A DNA stretch of 64,000 nt from Candidatus Nitrosocosmicus arcticus (GCF_007826885.1 NZ_ML675582.1:1-64000), one strand, 5' to 3'. Shown: positions 42,857 through 53,304, counted from the stretch's first letter. Numbers and translations are program-made. Notes: a model not told the origin generated them from the letters alone.

Positions 42857-43306
42857 TAATAGCTATGGACTGTTAATACCACGATATTAGTATTATTTTA
42901 GCAATTATAAGATCAATTTTGGATATATATTTGAACATGCGTTGGGCTCTAGCATTTAACTCCAAGTTCTTTAAAGAGATTATAATTCATCGGACTACCT
43001 TTTATTATAATTCCGTTGTTGGGAAAGAAATAGATTGTTTCATACAATCTATTTGCTTAGGTTACTATATATTCAATAGATGATAAATTTTTTCTGCTGT
43101 ACTTTATCTATCAAAATACAACGAATGTTTTATACATTAGTAATATGACAGGTGTCAATTCTGAATCATTTCATTAAGAAAAACATCTATTCTTTATGTT
43201 ATATGCAGTTACGAGTAGTCCTTTACTGATCCAAAAGAGCCAGATCAGGGTACAATCTATGATTCTCTGTACTTTATATTATTGAACAGGGATTCATTCG
43301 TTAAAG
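42857..43306. other. Intergenic spacer, nothing firm
   Basis: 450 bp. A minus-strand stretch of about 35 codons near 42945-43050 reads ETIYFFPNNGIIIKGSPMNY and could be a gene scrap, but it is short enough to be chance. No repeat or RNA seen. Confidence 0.4.
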
Positions 43307-44011
43307 TTGAAAGGGATCTTATTTGACATGGATGGCGTATTAATAGATGCAATGCCATTTCATGCAGAGGCTTTTCAAATTGCATTTAGAGAAATAGTTA
43401 AGCTTGAGATTGACAAAAGAGACGTGTTCTTACTTGAGGGGATGCCAGGTCCTGAACTTATCAAGGAAATTTTCAAAAGAAACAAGGTCAAATCGCCTGA
43501 TGAGAAACTTGTAGAAGGCATTAGTAATCGGAAAAAAGAATTATTTGAAGAGCTCCAAAGAGCAAGAGCTTTTACTGGGGTAAAAGAATTAATTGAATCA
43601 CTCAATTGTGAGAATTGCTTAAAAGCTGTGGTGAGTGGGGCGTCTAGAAAAGAGGTTGAATCCCTGTTAGAACAAAACAACCTCGGTAAATTTGATTTAA
43701 TAATATCGGGCGATGACTTGGAAGAAGGAAAACCAAGCCCTGAACCGTTTAGCACGGCGCTTTCTAAACTTGGACTAATGTCTTCGGAAGCTCTGGTTGT
43801 CGAAAATTCACCACTAGGTGTTGATTCAGCTGCGAAGGCCAATATCGAGTACATTATTACACTTAATAATACCCCACTTGAACTTTCAGATTTTCATGGC
43901 ATTCCAAATGATATATATTTTACAAGTAAAAGGATTTTTGAAGATACTCAATCAGCCAGAAAATTTTTAATTGATTGGTGCTGTCATGATTATGAACTGA
44001 ATATGATATAA
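43307..44011 (+). CDS. HAD-superfamily phosphatase (beta-phosphoglucomutase/Gph-like)
   Basis: A 234-residue haloacid-dehalogenase hydrolase. Motif I is ILFDMDGVLIDAMP at residues 4-17, motif II AVVSGASRKEVE near 107-118, motif III Lys in EEGKPSPEPF near 138-147 and motif IV VVENSPLGVDSAAKAN near 164-179, with a helical cap between motifs I and II. Such enzymes act on sugar phosphates or phosphoglycolate. Which one here cannot be told. The start is a TTG directly before the first strand. The C-terminal tail (after residue 215) is longer than usual and Cys-containing. Confidence 0.87.
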   Translation: MKGILFDMDGVLIDAMPFHAEAFQIAFREIVKLEIDKRDVFLLEGMPGPELIKEIFKRNKVKSPDEKLVEGISNRKKELFEELQRARAFTGVKELIESLNCENCLKAVVSGASRKEVESLLEQNNLGKFDLIISGDDLEEGKPSPEPFSTALSKLGLMSSEALVVENSPLGVDSAAKANIEYIITLNNTPLELSDFHGIPNDIYFTSKRIFEDTQSARKFLIDWCCHDYELNMI

Positions 44012-44552
44012 ATAAAGATCAAAGGTTGTAGAGTATTATGCGAAGTTTAATAAGATCTGTGCAGACAAGGTTCTATCGTTATTATTCTTAGTAAGAGATT
44101 AATTTATAAATGATATTTATTGAAAAATTTGACTATTACACAGCAGGTGGAATATTAATGAGCACTGGGCAGTGTTCCTTCAGATCGCGATTATTAACAG
44201 ATAGCTGACCTTCCTTTTGCACTTTTGGTATGAAAAGACGTTGTCAAACTTCCAACTGAATTCTTACAACTTTCTAATTTACAATTAACGTTCATATCAA
44301 ACTATACTAACAAGACTTGTAATGTTCTAGAAAATCAAGAATAAAATAATTAACCTTTGCAATGAAATTATTTTGATGAAATCCCATCGTAGATAAGGTA
44401 ACTATCTGGAGATGTCAAGATCTTTAATTAATGGTAAATATGTGCATGTAGGACAATCTCAAAAACTATTATCCAATCTTTGGATAGGTTTCCAAGATAA
44501 TAATTTAAATTATAAAAAATATTTATAATTTGGATCATATGCGAGATGTTGT
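44012..44552. other. Intergenic spacer, no gene seen
   Basis: 541 bp without a convincing frame. AT-rich TATA-like sequence (aaattataaaaaatatttata near 44506-44526) just upstream of nadE probably contains its promoter. Confidence 0.45.
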
Positions 44553-45344
44553 ATGCAGAAGGGGTTAATGAAGTTGGATGAAAGAAAAGTGTTAAATAAA
44601 ATTTCAAGATTTTTGAATAGAGAGGCAAAGTCAAGAAATGCAAAATGTGTTGTCATTGGAATTAGCGGTGGAATAGATTCAACTGTGACGACATATCTCT
44701 CAGCACAGTCTTTGGGTTCTGATAAGGTTCTCGGCCTGTTACTTCCGGACTATTCTGTAACACCCAAAATCGATGTAAAGCATGGATTAGAGATCTCAAA
44801 AAAATTGAAAATTAATTATGAGTTAATAGATATCGGCAAGGGTAAAAATCAAATTATAAAGAAATTTCCCCGGAATAAACTAGCAAAAGCCAACTTTCTA
44901 GTTAGACTCAGGATGGCAATCCTATACTACTACGCTGCAGCCAGAGAAGGCATAGTAGTAGGAACCGCAGATAAAAGTGAATTGCAACTGGGCTACTTCA
45001 CAAAATATGGAGATGGAGGAGCAGATATATTTCCAATTGCAGACTTGTATAAAACAGAAGTTAGGAAAATTGCAAGGTACATGAAGGTTCCTCAGGATAT
45101 TATTGAAAAACAAAGCAGTGCAAGGCTGTGGAAGGGACAGACCGCCGAAGGTGAAATCGGAGTGTCATATGAAACTATCGACAAAATTCTTAATCAGATA
45201 AATTTTAACAAGATTTTAAAAAACTCTCCAGTCCCTGAGATAATGGGCGTGGATAGAAAAGACGTGAATACCGTTATTGAATGGATAAAAAGCAACAGAC
45301 ACAAACATGAGTTACCAATTCCCAGGTGTAATTTTAATTTTTAG
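44553..45344 (+). CDS. nadE: NAD synthetase, ammonia-dependent
   Basis: Amidates deamido-NAD to NAD, the last step of NAD synthesis. The 263-residue length means no fused glutaminase domain, so free ammonia is the nitrogen source, which fits an ammonia-oxidising host. Motifs: the PP-loop VIGISGGIDSTVTTYL near 32-47, RLRMAILYYYAA near 117-128, GTADKSELQLGYFTKYGDGG near 136-155 and DLYKTEVRK near 162-170, then SARLWKGQTAEGEIG. ATG codons at 44553 and 44568 are both possible starts. Confidence 0.95.
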   Translation: MQKGLMKLDERKVLNKISRFLNREAKSRNAKCVVIGISGGIDSTVTTYLSAQSLGSDKVLGLLLPDYSVTPKIDVKHGLEISKKLKINYELIDIGKGKNQIIKKFPRNKLAKANFLVRLRMAILYYYAAAREGIVVGTADKSELQLGYFTKYGDGGADIFPIADLYKTEVRKIARYMKVPQDIIEKQSSARLWKGQTAEGEIGVSYETIDKILNQINFNKILKNSPVPEIMGVDRKDVNTVIEWIKSNRHKHELPIPRCNFNF

Positions 45345-45688
45345 TAACAGATTAAGTTTTGTTTCACAATCTCTTTGTTTTTCTTATAGATAATACCTAG
45401 GGAAACGACTCGGCCATTATACGTACTGCTATATAAGAATCTATTTCAAAAGGTTATCATTAAGATCGATTAAGATCGACTAAATTTAAATTACTACTAG
45501 AACCTAGCACATTTTATCGATTCCCGAGGTAATAATTCATTATAAGAATGGGTAATAATAATTTCGTTCTGAAATATATCAATAAGTAGTATAAGTGGAA
45601 TATAAATAGAAATTGAATTTATACATTAAAAAAATCACTGTTAGACCATTTGAAATTGCTGCTCAAAAGGCTGGGTTATTTAACGAAA
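45345..45688. other. Intergenic spacer, no gene seen
   Basis: 344 bp between the nadE stop and a convergent small gene. It contains a direct duplication of about 11 bp (aagatcgatta/aagatcgacta near 45462-45482). Nothing else noted. Confidence 0.45.
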
Positions 45689-46009
45689 TCAACCGCTATC
45701 ATCTTTGACCAAAATCATTTCATTGTTTATCTCTATTGCAATACTCTTTTGCTTTAAAATCTTTCTGAGATCATTTGCCTGTTTGATCAGGCTCTTTTCG
45801 TTAAGTTTATTCTTATGTACTTCTACCCTAACATACTTTGTGGGTTCGATTTTTTTTTCAAAATATCCATCAAACTCGATCAGAGTCATGCCTTCAAACT
45901 CGCTTGATAACTTTTTTACAACTTCAAGATATCCTTCTATCCTAGGTAAGTAAAATTTTATTGAATTCCTTAGTTTCTGTATCCTGAAATCCTTTGCATT
46001 TTTGGTCAT
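45689..46009 (-). CDS. Small charged protein of unknown function
   Basis: A 106-residue basic protein with an N-terminal helix (KLRNSIKFYLPRIEGYLEVV near 12-31), beta strands (MTLIEFDGYFEKKIEPTKYV) and a second helix plus strand (SLIKQANDLRKILKQKSIAI). No catalytic motif seen and no family recognised. Amino-acid use looks like true coding sequence. It is isolated in a gene-sparse region. Confidence 0.55.
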   Translation of the reverse strand: MTKNAKDFRIQKLRNSIKFYLPRIEGYLEVVKKLSSEFEGMTLIEFDGYFEKKIEPTKYVRVEVHKNKLNEKSLIKQANDLRKILKQKSIAIEINNEMILVKDDSG

Positions 46010-46551
46010 ACTCCATGTTCTGTTATATAATAAATAAGCGAATAGGGCATCTATACCTCCTTACAGGAGCGTAAAACTTTTCTTATTTCCTGCTTTTTTG
46101 AAGATTATTGAAGTTTATCGGATTAAGACGATATACTTCCTGATATAATAATGCGAAAGCCCTATACAAATGAGAGAAACTATTCTTGAGTCACGCGATA
46201 AGATAAGAATATCAGTTGCGTCGACAATTAGCATGTCTAATGTAGAGATCATACAATTAAATACTGATAACGGTTGCGAATCTGTCACACAGAAATGCGA
46301 CAAAATAAGGGCTTGTATGGCAAATAATACAATATAGCGAAAGTAATGCTATAGGTCCACGTCTAACTTATTGCTAAGAATAATAGTAGATAATCAGACC
46401 TAGCATAGAATTTTAGTGGTGAATGTTCTGGTATAACCGTACTATGGCATTTCTATTTATTATGGTTTGAAAAAAGGATCGTGCAAGGTATATTCAATAG
46501 AGTAATTATTCCATGTACTTATTATATTATTTAACATATTTTTAATAGTAA
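46010..46551. other. Intergenic spacer, no gene seen
   Basis: 542 bp. Short open frames exist on both strands around 46115-46335, but neither has features that distinguish it from chance. The right end should hold the promoter of the next gene. Confidence 0.4.
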
Positions 46552-47055
46552 GTGAAATGGAGAGTTGATAAAATTAACAGGATCCTCAGAAATGCTTATT
46601 TGAAATACTACAATACCTTTTCCTTAAATAAGAATTTATTAATTTCAGGGATTTCCGGTTTCCTTCTTAGTTTGGTCGTTGCATACTTTTCTGCTGAATA
46701 TTCTGTCGATTTTGTGCTAAACTCAGCATTGACAGTGATAACTGGTTATCTTACTTATAAGACAATTTTTGCGATTCTCTTTCATCGAGACAATAAACGA
46801 AGTTATACAAAGAAATTGACTGGAAAATTAAATTTTCAAAAATTGAAACAAATTCTGTTCAAAATGCTTTTCGCTAGTTCCGTTTTTGATATTGTAAATA
46901 ATATCACAAGATTCATTCTCATAATTCAGCTCTTAAAGTTAGAATATTCAGCAGTAGAATCTGCAACCATCTCTTCTATAATTGCGTCCATATTATCATA
47001 TGCCGTTATAAATCTTATTATAAGATATATTCATGTTTTCGGTTCTAAGAAATAA
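46552..47055 (+). CDS. Four-helix membrane protein of unknown function
   Basis: A 167-residue protein with four predicted membrane segments: near residues 29-46 (LISGISGFLLSLVVAYF), 53-75, 105-127 (MLFASSVFDIVNNITRFILI) and 137-160. The N-terminus and the central loop (residues 77-98) are rich in Lys/Arg, suggesting they face the cytoplasm. The start is GTG (46552). No family recognised. The arrangement resembles GtrA-like or small permease-like proteins only in a general way. Confidence 0.65.
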   Translation: MKWRVDKINRILRNAYLKYYNTFSLNKNLLISGISGFLLSLVVAYFSAEYSVDFVLNSALTVITGYLTYKTIFAILFHRDNKRSYTKKLTGKLNFQKLKQILFKMLFASSVFDIVNNITRFILIIQLLKLEYSAVESATISSIIASILSYAVINLIIRYIHVFGSKK

Positions 47056-47275
47056 TAGATTTTCGGGGTCATGTATCATTGACTTTATGCAAGGAGATCA
47101 TAGCAATATTTGATACAAGACCACTCGCATATTCTTAGGATTGAGACAATGGAGTAGGTGCAGACTGATTATGGGAAGGCTCGAAAATATGAAAGATCAT
47201 CTAATATATTGTAAATATATTATCTGATAAAAAAATTGTTTGTATTGCATCTAGTTTGATATCCTTCGCAAAAGT

Positions 47276-47461
47276 TTACAAAGGTAAAGCCAAACCAAAT
47301 GCAACTCCTAAAGCTGCTAGCACAATTAAGATAACACCTATGATCGCCAAGATAATTCCTAGGATCCTAGCAATTTTTGTGGCAACGGGTGGTAACATTC
47401 CAGCTACTGCGTACAAAATAATTCCTATTATTAATAGAATTATTCCTCCAACTAAACTCAT
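47276..47461 (-). CDS. Small two-helix membrane protein
   Basis: A 61-residue, almost wholly hydrophobic protein with two membrane helices (GGIILLIIGIILYAVAGML, then ILGIILAIIGVILIVLAALG) joined by a short PPVATKIAR loop, probably a hairpin. The plus-strand frame opposite looks unlike protein. Tiny hydrophobic proteins of this type are frequent in archaea, and function is unknown. Confidence 0.55.
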   Translation of the reverse strand: MSLVGGIILLIIGIILYAVAGMLPPVATKIARILGIILAIIGVILIVLAALGVAFGLALPL

Positions 47462-48464
47462 ATCTTCTTATTATACAAAAAAGGTTATTAACATCTAGTA
47501 CATCTCGTTTCTGATTCAATAGGTTTGTTCACGGAATATGTTGCCACGTATTATCAGCCTATTCGGTTTTGACGCAGCGATCATTGTACCCTATATTGTA
47601 TCTGAGAATAAAAGAGTACTTTTGCAATGACTGTGTTTAATCTCTTTTTAGTTGATAGAAAATCGGCATGCGATTAAAACATTGACTATTTCTATTTGAT
47701 TCATCCTTATTGCGTATTTATCATCTGTAAGGATCTGACTATTATCCCTTTTGTACTCCATTAAGCAGCCATTGCCTTACTTGTGCAAACTTCGCATTCC
47801 CTCTCTGAAGCATCAGTTGGTAGGAATGAGGATTTAGTAATTTTTTTGCTTTCCCTTCCTATTTGGAATCAACCGAGCTATGTCTTCATCAGCTTTATTG
47901 CCGAAATTGTTAAGCGGTGCATCACTGGCCTTAGGGCCAAACCACCCCGTGGATGACACATGAAGATGTACATGGCTCGGGGTTACAAATTTACACTGCT
48001 TCTCAAACATATATCAGGAAGCAACTGCATGATATGTACTGCCAAACTATACTAACCCGATTGCCGAAAATCATAAATTTGTTATTAAATTGAAATGGCA
48101 ATAGGATACTTTTAAAAATTTATAAAGTTATGCCCGAATAGAGTGAGGAACTACTATTAGCACATACAAATTTCATCGAAGAAACGATTATGTGGATATC
48201 CTGAGTAAAATGTTTAGATATATAGTAAAAAAATTTTAGAGAAATATCATCGATCCATTAATTAATTGTAATAGACAGAACAGGACACAACATTAATAGA
48301 GTTCAATCCCTAAGCTCCTACGTACTTATGGTATATTTCGGACTACATTGTCATTTTTCTGCATTAAATGAGGATCCTAAGCAGTTTATTCTCTACTTCA
48401 CAAACATTGATTCAAATAAGTTCATCTATTTGAACTTTGTTGCAAATTAATAGGTATTAGCATT
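47462..48464. other. Gene-poor stretch with a decayed gene
   Basis: 1 kb with no intact gene. It holds the frameshifted minus-strand remnant at 47742-48046. A hairpin TGGCC-TTAG-GGCCA inside that remnant (near 47929-47942) is part of its coding sequence rather than a separate element. Confidence 0.5.
47742..48046 (-). pseudogene. Unidentified gene with a stop and a frameshift
   Basis: The minus strand from 48046 reads FGSTYHAVAS, TGA (48016-48014), then from ATG 48010 VTPSHVHLHVSSTGWFGPKA and APLNNFGNKADEDIARLIPN, ending NRKGKQKNY at a stop in a run of seven A. In the +1 frame the same run continues as LLNPHSYQLMLQRGNAKFAQ and VRQWLLNGVQKG to TAA (47744-47742). Slippage in the A run plus one stop explains the break. 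The rejoined product would be about 100 residues. It has the look of a conserved soluble domain, but I cannot name it. Confidence 0.6.
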
Positions 48465-49736
48465 TTGTTACCTAAATTAAAAATCTTAATGGTAAGTACG
48501 GAATACCCTCCAATGCATGGAGGAGTGGGACGATATACCGAGAACTTGGTTAAATCTCTGCTTTTGCGGGGTTTAGAGGTAGATGTGGTCTCCGATTCCC
48601 ATGGCGCTGGTAGATATCACGGTTTGTCGCCTTACAAGAGGAAAAATTTGAATTCAAATGTCTTAACAGCATTGATTAAGAAAATTATGCCCGATATCGT
48701 TCATGTCCAGCATGAACATGGATTATATTACTATAATCAAAATCCAATATATCCCCTTCAATCCTACACAGGTCTAGACGATTTTTACGAACGCTGCAAT
48801 GTTCCCATTGTAACTACGTTTCATACATCCATGTATTTTAAGCAGTGGATGCAACTCGTAAATGTATCAAAGAAAAAGAAGGACCTATTAAATCTAAAGA
48901 CATACTACAAATTATGGAGGCAGTTCATAAACTATCACAAATTCCATTCCATAAATAGACATATAATGGCTAAAAGCTCATGTGGTATAGTTTTTTCCAA
49001 TTATTTGAGACAGCTTATCCCTGATACAACAGTGGTATACCATGGGTCAGAACCGTTTTGCCAAACAGTAATTTCTAAGGCTGAAGCACGGAACAAACTC
49101 CGTTTGCCTCAGAATGGCAGACTAGCTCTAGCTCAAGGATTCTTTACTAATACTAAAGGATGGGATATGATTAAAAAAATTCAAATGCCAAAGAATTGGA
49201 AACTGGTGATAAACTTTTCCAAGAATTTCTATAACAAAGAAAATATTGAAATAAAGTTACCGGAGAAGAATATCATTAATTTAAATAAAGATTATCTTAC
49301 AGAAGAAGAGCTCTCATTGTTACTCTTTGCAGTTGATGCGCTATTCTTGCCTTATAAGGTCAGTTCTGGTTCGGGAACAATGTTCGACGGATTGGGCCAC
49401 GGGAAACCATTTATAGCATCTGATCTTGGATTTTTTAGAGAATTTTCCAACATGAATTTAGGTATAGTTTCCAAGAGGGATCCTAAATCTTTTGAAAGGG
49501 TATTTATGGAACTGGACCAAAACTATCAAAAGTTTGAGTTGCATGCAAAGGAATTTGGAAGGAAAATCTTGTGGGATAATATTGCAAGGCAACACATCCA
49601 AATATATACAAATCTAGCTGAAAAAGCAAAAATCTCAATGGGAGTAACTCATTTCCATTCAGAAGACTCGCTGTATAATAAAATCACAGCCCCAAAGCCT
49701 ATTCATAAGGATATAAATAACAAATTATCGCCATAA
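48465..49736 (+). CDS. Family 4 glycosyltransferase
   Basis: A 423-residue GT-B glycosyltransferase using a nucleotide sugar. The N-terminal domain opens with KILMVSTEYPPMHGGVGRYT near 5-24, the classical GT4 start, and has DIVHVQHEHGLYYYN near 77-91. The C-terminal donor domain is less typical: LAQGFFTNTKGWDMIKKIQ near 224-242 and the PYKVSSGSGTMFDGLGHGKP region near 297-316, in place of the usual E-x7-E pair with 'SxxE...EA'. The start is TTG (48465). It stands alone, so the product (S-layer glycan, exopolysaccharide or compatible solute) is unknown. Confidence 0.85.
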   Translation: MLPKLKILMVSTEYPPMHGGVGRYTENLVKSLLLRGLEVDVVSDSHGAGRYHGLSPYKRKNLNSNVLTALIKKIMPDIVHVQHEHGLYYYNQNPIYPLQSYTGLDDFYERCNVPIVTTFHTSMYFKQWMQLVNVSKKKKDLLNLKTYYKLWRQFINYHKFHSINRHIMAKSSCGIVFSNYLRQLIPDTTVVYHGSEPFCQTVISKAEARNKLRLPQNGRLALAQGFFTNTKGWDMIKKIQMPKNWKLVINFSKNFYNKENIEIKLPEKNIINLNKDYLTEEELSLLLFAVDALFLPYKVSSGSGTMFDGLGHGKPFIASDLGFFREFSNMNLGIVSKRDPKSFERVFMELDQNYQKFELHAKEFGRKILWDNIARQHIQIYTNLAEKAKISMGVTHFHSEDSLYNKITAPKPIHKDINNKLSP

Positions 49737-50232
49737 ATCTCGATAAAACAGTTTGCATCCTCTAATAATGCTATTTTTATATACTTAGAATCGTAGTGAT
49801 AATAGGGATTTAAAAAAAAGAATTCAGATTATCTAAATGGATAACATTAGGATCATTCAGGTTATGAAAGTTCAAGATCCTAACTTCTCACATTTAGGGT
49901 ATCTGATTTTACGCGGTTTAGGATATATAATTAATGTCTGTAGATTGTCAACCCCTTTGTTTGACTTTAAATCCCCTAAATAGGTAAATATCTTAAGGGA
50001 GAGACATCCTTCACAAGATACATGAAGCAGAGAAGGGCCTCTAAATTCCTTTTGTTATCTGACATATGCTTTGTCCAAGAGGTTTTCTAATAAGACAATT
50101 TGTTGTATATATTTTTCCTGATAAAATTAATATCTCCTTTGAGAATTTAATATGTGGATTTCGATGCAAATTGGTTAAAAATCCAAATGCCATAAGCTAC
50201 AACACACTTCTTCCCTAGATATTTTCATAATA
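49737..50232. other. Intergenic spacer, no gene seen
   Basis: 496 bp. It contains a few open stretches of 30-40 codons (for example near 49865 and 49995) that look mildly protein-like but carry no recognisable motif. It may hold further gene remains. Confidence 0.4.
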
Positions 50233-50496
50233 ATGAGACGACATATTAATATCAGATGTATTTATTCTCCATTATCAGAAATTAAATCCTTGCAAGCAAA
50301 GCGATATACGTACTATAATTCAAATGGAATTAAAAACGAGCAGAATAGATCCCCAGTTAAAGAAACAGACAAATTGTGGATTGATATAAGCGATCCTTTG
50401 TCCGAAGATCTGAAATCCATTGCAAAAGAATTTGATCTCGATGAAGACAGTCTAAGACGGATTAGTCAAAAAACTGAGATTGAATATAAAGATTAG
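50233..50496 (+). pseudogene. Truncated CorA-type magnesium transporter (N-terminal fragment)
   Basis: An 87-residue frame whose second half, LWIDISDPLSEDLKSIAKEF then LDEDSLRRIS, matches the conserved start of the cytoplasmic domain of CorA Mg/Co transporters. Full CorA is about 320 residues and ends in two membrane helices with a GMN motif. None of that follows. The stop at 50496 is 14 bp before a broken dehydrogenase gene. It most likely remains from a deleted transporter. A short functional protein cannot be excluded. Confidence 0.6.
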
Positions 50497-50510
50497 AGGT
50501 GATCATATTA

Positions 50511-51308
50511 TTGAAGTGTCACTTAGGTAAAGTAGCCATAGTCACTGGTTCAAGTAAAGGGATTGGATTTGCGATAGCAAAGGAGCTCTCAGAAAGAGGA
50601 CTTATAATCATAGTCTGTTCTTGAAATCTGGATCAATCGAAGTCGGCATCTGCAAAGATGAGCGGTACATCCCTTGCACTCAAAGTCGATGTTAGCGATG
50701 AATAAAGCGAAAAAAAATATCGAAGACATTATAAACAAATATCAGAAAATTGAGATCTTGGTAAATAATTCCGGTTATCCATTTGACGACATCAAATGGA
50801 ACAAAAAATACATGAGGTATCCGATTATGAGATTGAAAAGATAATTAAAGTCGACTTGCTTGGGTCAATAAGACTTTGTCGATCTGTCCTTCCAGTCATG
50901 ATGCAAACATCATCTACCAAAAATCAAAGTAGCAACATAACAGGTCCTGGAGGAATGGGCGGTGTAATTATTAATATTTCCTCCACACCGGCTATTTCCG
51001 GAAATGCCGGAGGTTTCCCCCACTCCATTGCTAAATCGGGAAATATAACATTAACAAAATGTATCGTCAAGGAGTAAAGCAGCTACGGGATAAGAGCATA
51101 CACTCTCGCATTAGGTAATATCGCGACACCTGTAACATTAGATTCAATGACAGAGCAGATTATCTTCATGGCCGCTCTTGAATCTCCAATGAAAAGAGGG
51201 GTCAACCCTAACGAAGTAGCTATGGGTCCTGCGAGCCTAGCGGATGATAGTTTCTCTTTTGCTACAGGGAATATCATCGTTATAGACGGTGGAACTGTAT
51301 TAATTTAG
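50511..51308 (+). pseudogene. Short-chain dehydrogenase/reductase, disrupted
   Basis: From TTG 50511 the frame reads HLGKVAIVTGSSKGIGFAIA and KELSERGLIIIVCS, the SDR cofactor site, then TGA, followed by pieces in shifted frames: KVDVSDE, KIEILVNNSGYPF (the NNAG region), VDLLGSIRLCRSVLPVM, IINISSTPAISGNAG and GNIIVIDGGTVLI at the end (TAG 51306-51308). At least two internal stops and frame changes are needed, and the catalytic Tyr of YxxxK is His (PHSIAK). The whole length of a 250-residue SDR is still traceable, so inactivation is recent. Confidence 0.85.
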
Positions 51309-51365
51309 TTGTCAATAAAACAGGATTGTATATGAGTAAACATGTTAGGAATAGGGCTTTTAACC

Positions 51366-52571
51366 CTACTGTACTATTTCAAAATTTATTTTTTCTTTTT
51401 TAAATAAATCCATTAAAGTATTGGCTTGGTCCTTATTCTCCAGCTCCAAACTCAGGTATACTCCCGCAGTACCAGCTGGTATGTTTGAACTAAGTCGATC
51501 GTGTTCTACCTCAACGATATTGACACTAGCCTTTGATATCGCATCAACAATTTTTTTTAGGGCTCCAGGTTTATCGTTAAGATCTACAAATATTTTCAAT
51601 AATCTACCTGTTTGCATTAAGCCTTTAGCAACGATCTGTCCTAAGAGATACATGTCAACATTTCCACCAGAGACAATAGAGACCAAATTCTTGCCTTGTT
51701 CCTTATTTTTCTTCTTAGAAATAAGGTAGGCAAGAGCAGCTGCACCAGCAGGTTCTGATACGATTTTTGATCGTTCCATCAACAAAAACATGGTCTTTAC
51801 AATAGCACTATCATCTATCAAAACAATACTATCAACGTATTTCTTTACGATTTCAAAAGTTAGTTTACCAGGAGTTTTGATAGAAATACCATCAGCTATT
51901 GTGTAACCCTCTATAGCTTTTGTTACCTTATTTGTAGAAACTGATTTTTTCATAGTCGGAAAGGCAGCAGATTCAACACCGATAATTTTAACTCTTGGGT
52001 TGATTGATTTTATCGCCACAGATATTCCCGAAATCAATCCGCCCCCTCCTATAGGAACATACACCTCGTCCACGTTTTCTAAGTCTTCCATAATTTCCAA
52101 GCCAATTGTCCCCTGTCCTGAAATTATATCTGCATCTTCAAAAGCAGGAATAATAGTTTTATTTTCTTTCTCAGCAAAATCTTTGACAGAATTAGCAGAT
52201 TCATCGTAACTGTTTCCTTCCAAAATTACTTTGGCCCCGTAAGACTTTGTGGCCACAATCTTACTTGGAGATGCATTTTTAGGCATAACAATCGTGCATG
52301 AAATATTATGAAATTTGGAAGCAAAAGCTACCGCTTGAGCATGATTGCCTGCCGAAGCCGCAATTACTCCATTCTTTTTTAACTCTTCTGACAAATTATG
52401 TATTTTTACCATCGCTCCTCGAACTTTAAAAGATCCAGTTTTCTGAAGACATTCGAGTTTCAAATAAACATTGTTACCATTTAATTTAGAAAACGTTGCC
52501 GATTTTATCAGATCTGTTCTTCTGATATTATATTTTGTTAGTAGCTTTTGAGCCTCCTTAATCTTATTCAA
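51366..52571 (-). CDS. ilvA: Threonine ammonia-lyase with ACT domain
   Basis: A PLP enzyme that deaminates threonine to 2-oxobutyrate, the first step toward isoleucine. The 401-residue protein has the cofactor Lys in KTGSFKVRGAMVKI near 44-57, SAGNHAQAVAFAS near 72-84, the phosphate-binding VPIGGGGLISGISVA near 170-184 and VSGGNVDM near 306-313. A C-terminal ACT domain (FVDLNDKPGALKKIVDAIS near 330-348) suggests feedback control by an amino acid. The length fits the short regulated or catabolic type. Serine could also be a substrate. It is monocistronic, and the broken SDR gene lies downstream. Confidence 0.93.
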   Translation of the reverse strand: MNKIKEAQKLLTKYNIRRTDLIKSATFSKLNGNNVYLKLECLQKTGSFKVRGAMVKIHNLSEELKKNGVIAASAGNHAQAVAFASKFHNISCTIVMPKNASPSKIVATKSYGAKVILEGNSYDESANSVKDFAEKENKTIIPAFEDADIISGQGTIGLEIMEDLENVDEVYVPIGGGGLISGISVAIKSINPRVKIIGVESAAFPTMKKSVSTNKVTKAIEGYTIADGISIKTPGKLTFEIVKKYVDSIVLIDDSAIVKTMFLLMERSKIVSEPAGAAALAYLISKKKNKEQGKNLVSIVSGGNVDMYLLGQIVAKGLMQTGRLLKIFVDLNDKPGALKKIVDAISKASVNIVEVEHDRLSSNIPAGTAGVYLSLELENKDQANTLMDLFKKEKINFEIVQ

Positions 52572-53304
52572 GTCTAAGTTGGAAATTTCTTATCCTTGAA
52601 AAGAGGATCGGTGGTTTATTTAAATCTGTTGTATATAACCTTACCTGTTTAGTCATGCTTACTGCAGATGATACTTGAGAATAAGTCACGATTTGTATTG
52701 CATTTCTTAAGTAGGTCTAAAGATATCAAAATCTTGCTATAACCGAGAAATCACTATAATGCATGTTAGTTCATTTAAGAAACTAATTTTCATATTACGG
52801 GATTTTGCTCAACTAATAAGTCCAAATTTATAGTCACAATGACCCTAAATCATTCCGATATAGATTGATTCAAGAGAGCAGTGGTAGTGAATCATACAGT
52901 AGAGTCAAATAGCAGATTAATATCAACAAAGGCGGGTTGGTAAACACATATATCAGTTTTGGTATCAATTCTTTACTATTTCAAGTATCTTAATCAATTA
53001 CGGAGAAGTGGCCACTACATATCGGTTTGATCGCTCTAACTTGGCTCACCCAAGAGTAGGTTTACAAAGTACATGTTTCGTCATATAAATTAAAAGAAGG
53101 GTTTACAGGATTAAAAGAGAGGGATCCCCGAGTTGTTAAATTATAATGATATGCCTTTTAAAAATGGTGTGCTGGAAGTATTTAAGGCCACTTCGTATCA
53201 TTTTCCGCGCGTTTACTACAATCTATTTTCACACTTCTCATGCGAATTCCACCAGAAGGAAATATGGACTTTAAATAAACCTATAATACCCAGGAAGTTT
53301 GGCT
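52572..53304. other. Intergenic spacer, no gene seen
   Basis: 733 bp. A 61-codon open frame at 53133-53318 (+) has no recognisable feature and overlaps the next small gene. I regard it as chance. No repeat or RNA noted. Confidence 0.4.

Noticed and set aside
46115-46335. Short frames on both strands
   Set aside because: Both are about 55-62 codons, neither shows motifs, and coding on either strand cannot be preferred.
47929-47942. Hairpin TGGCC-TTAG-GGCCA as a regulatory or insertion-sequence element
   Set aside because: It lies within the coding frame of the frameshifted gene, and no flanking repeats or transposase are present.
50796-51077. 93-codon frame as an independent gene
   Set aside because: Its sequence is the middle of the disrupted short-chain dehydrogenase.
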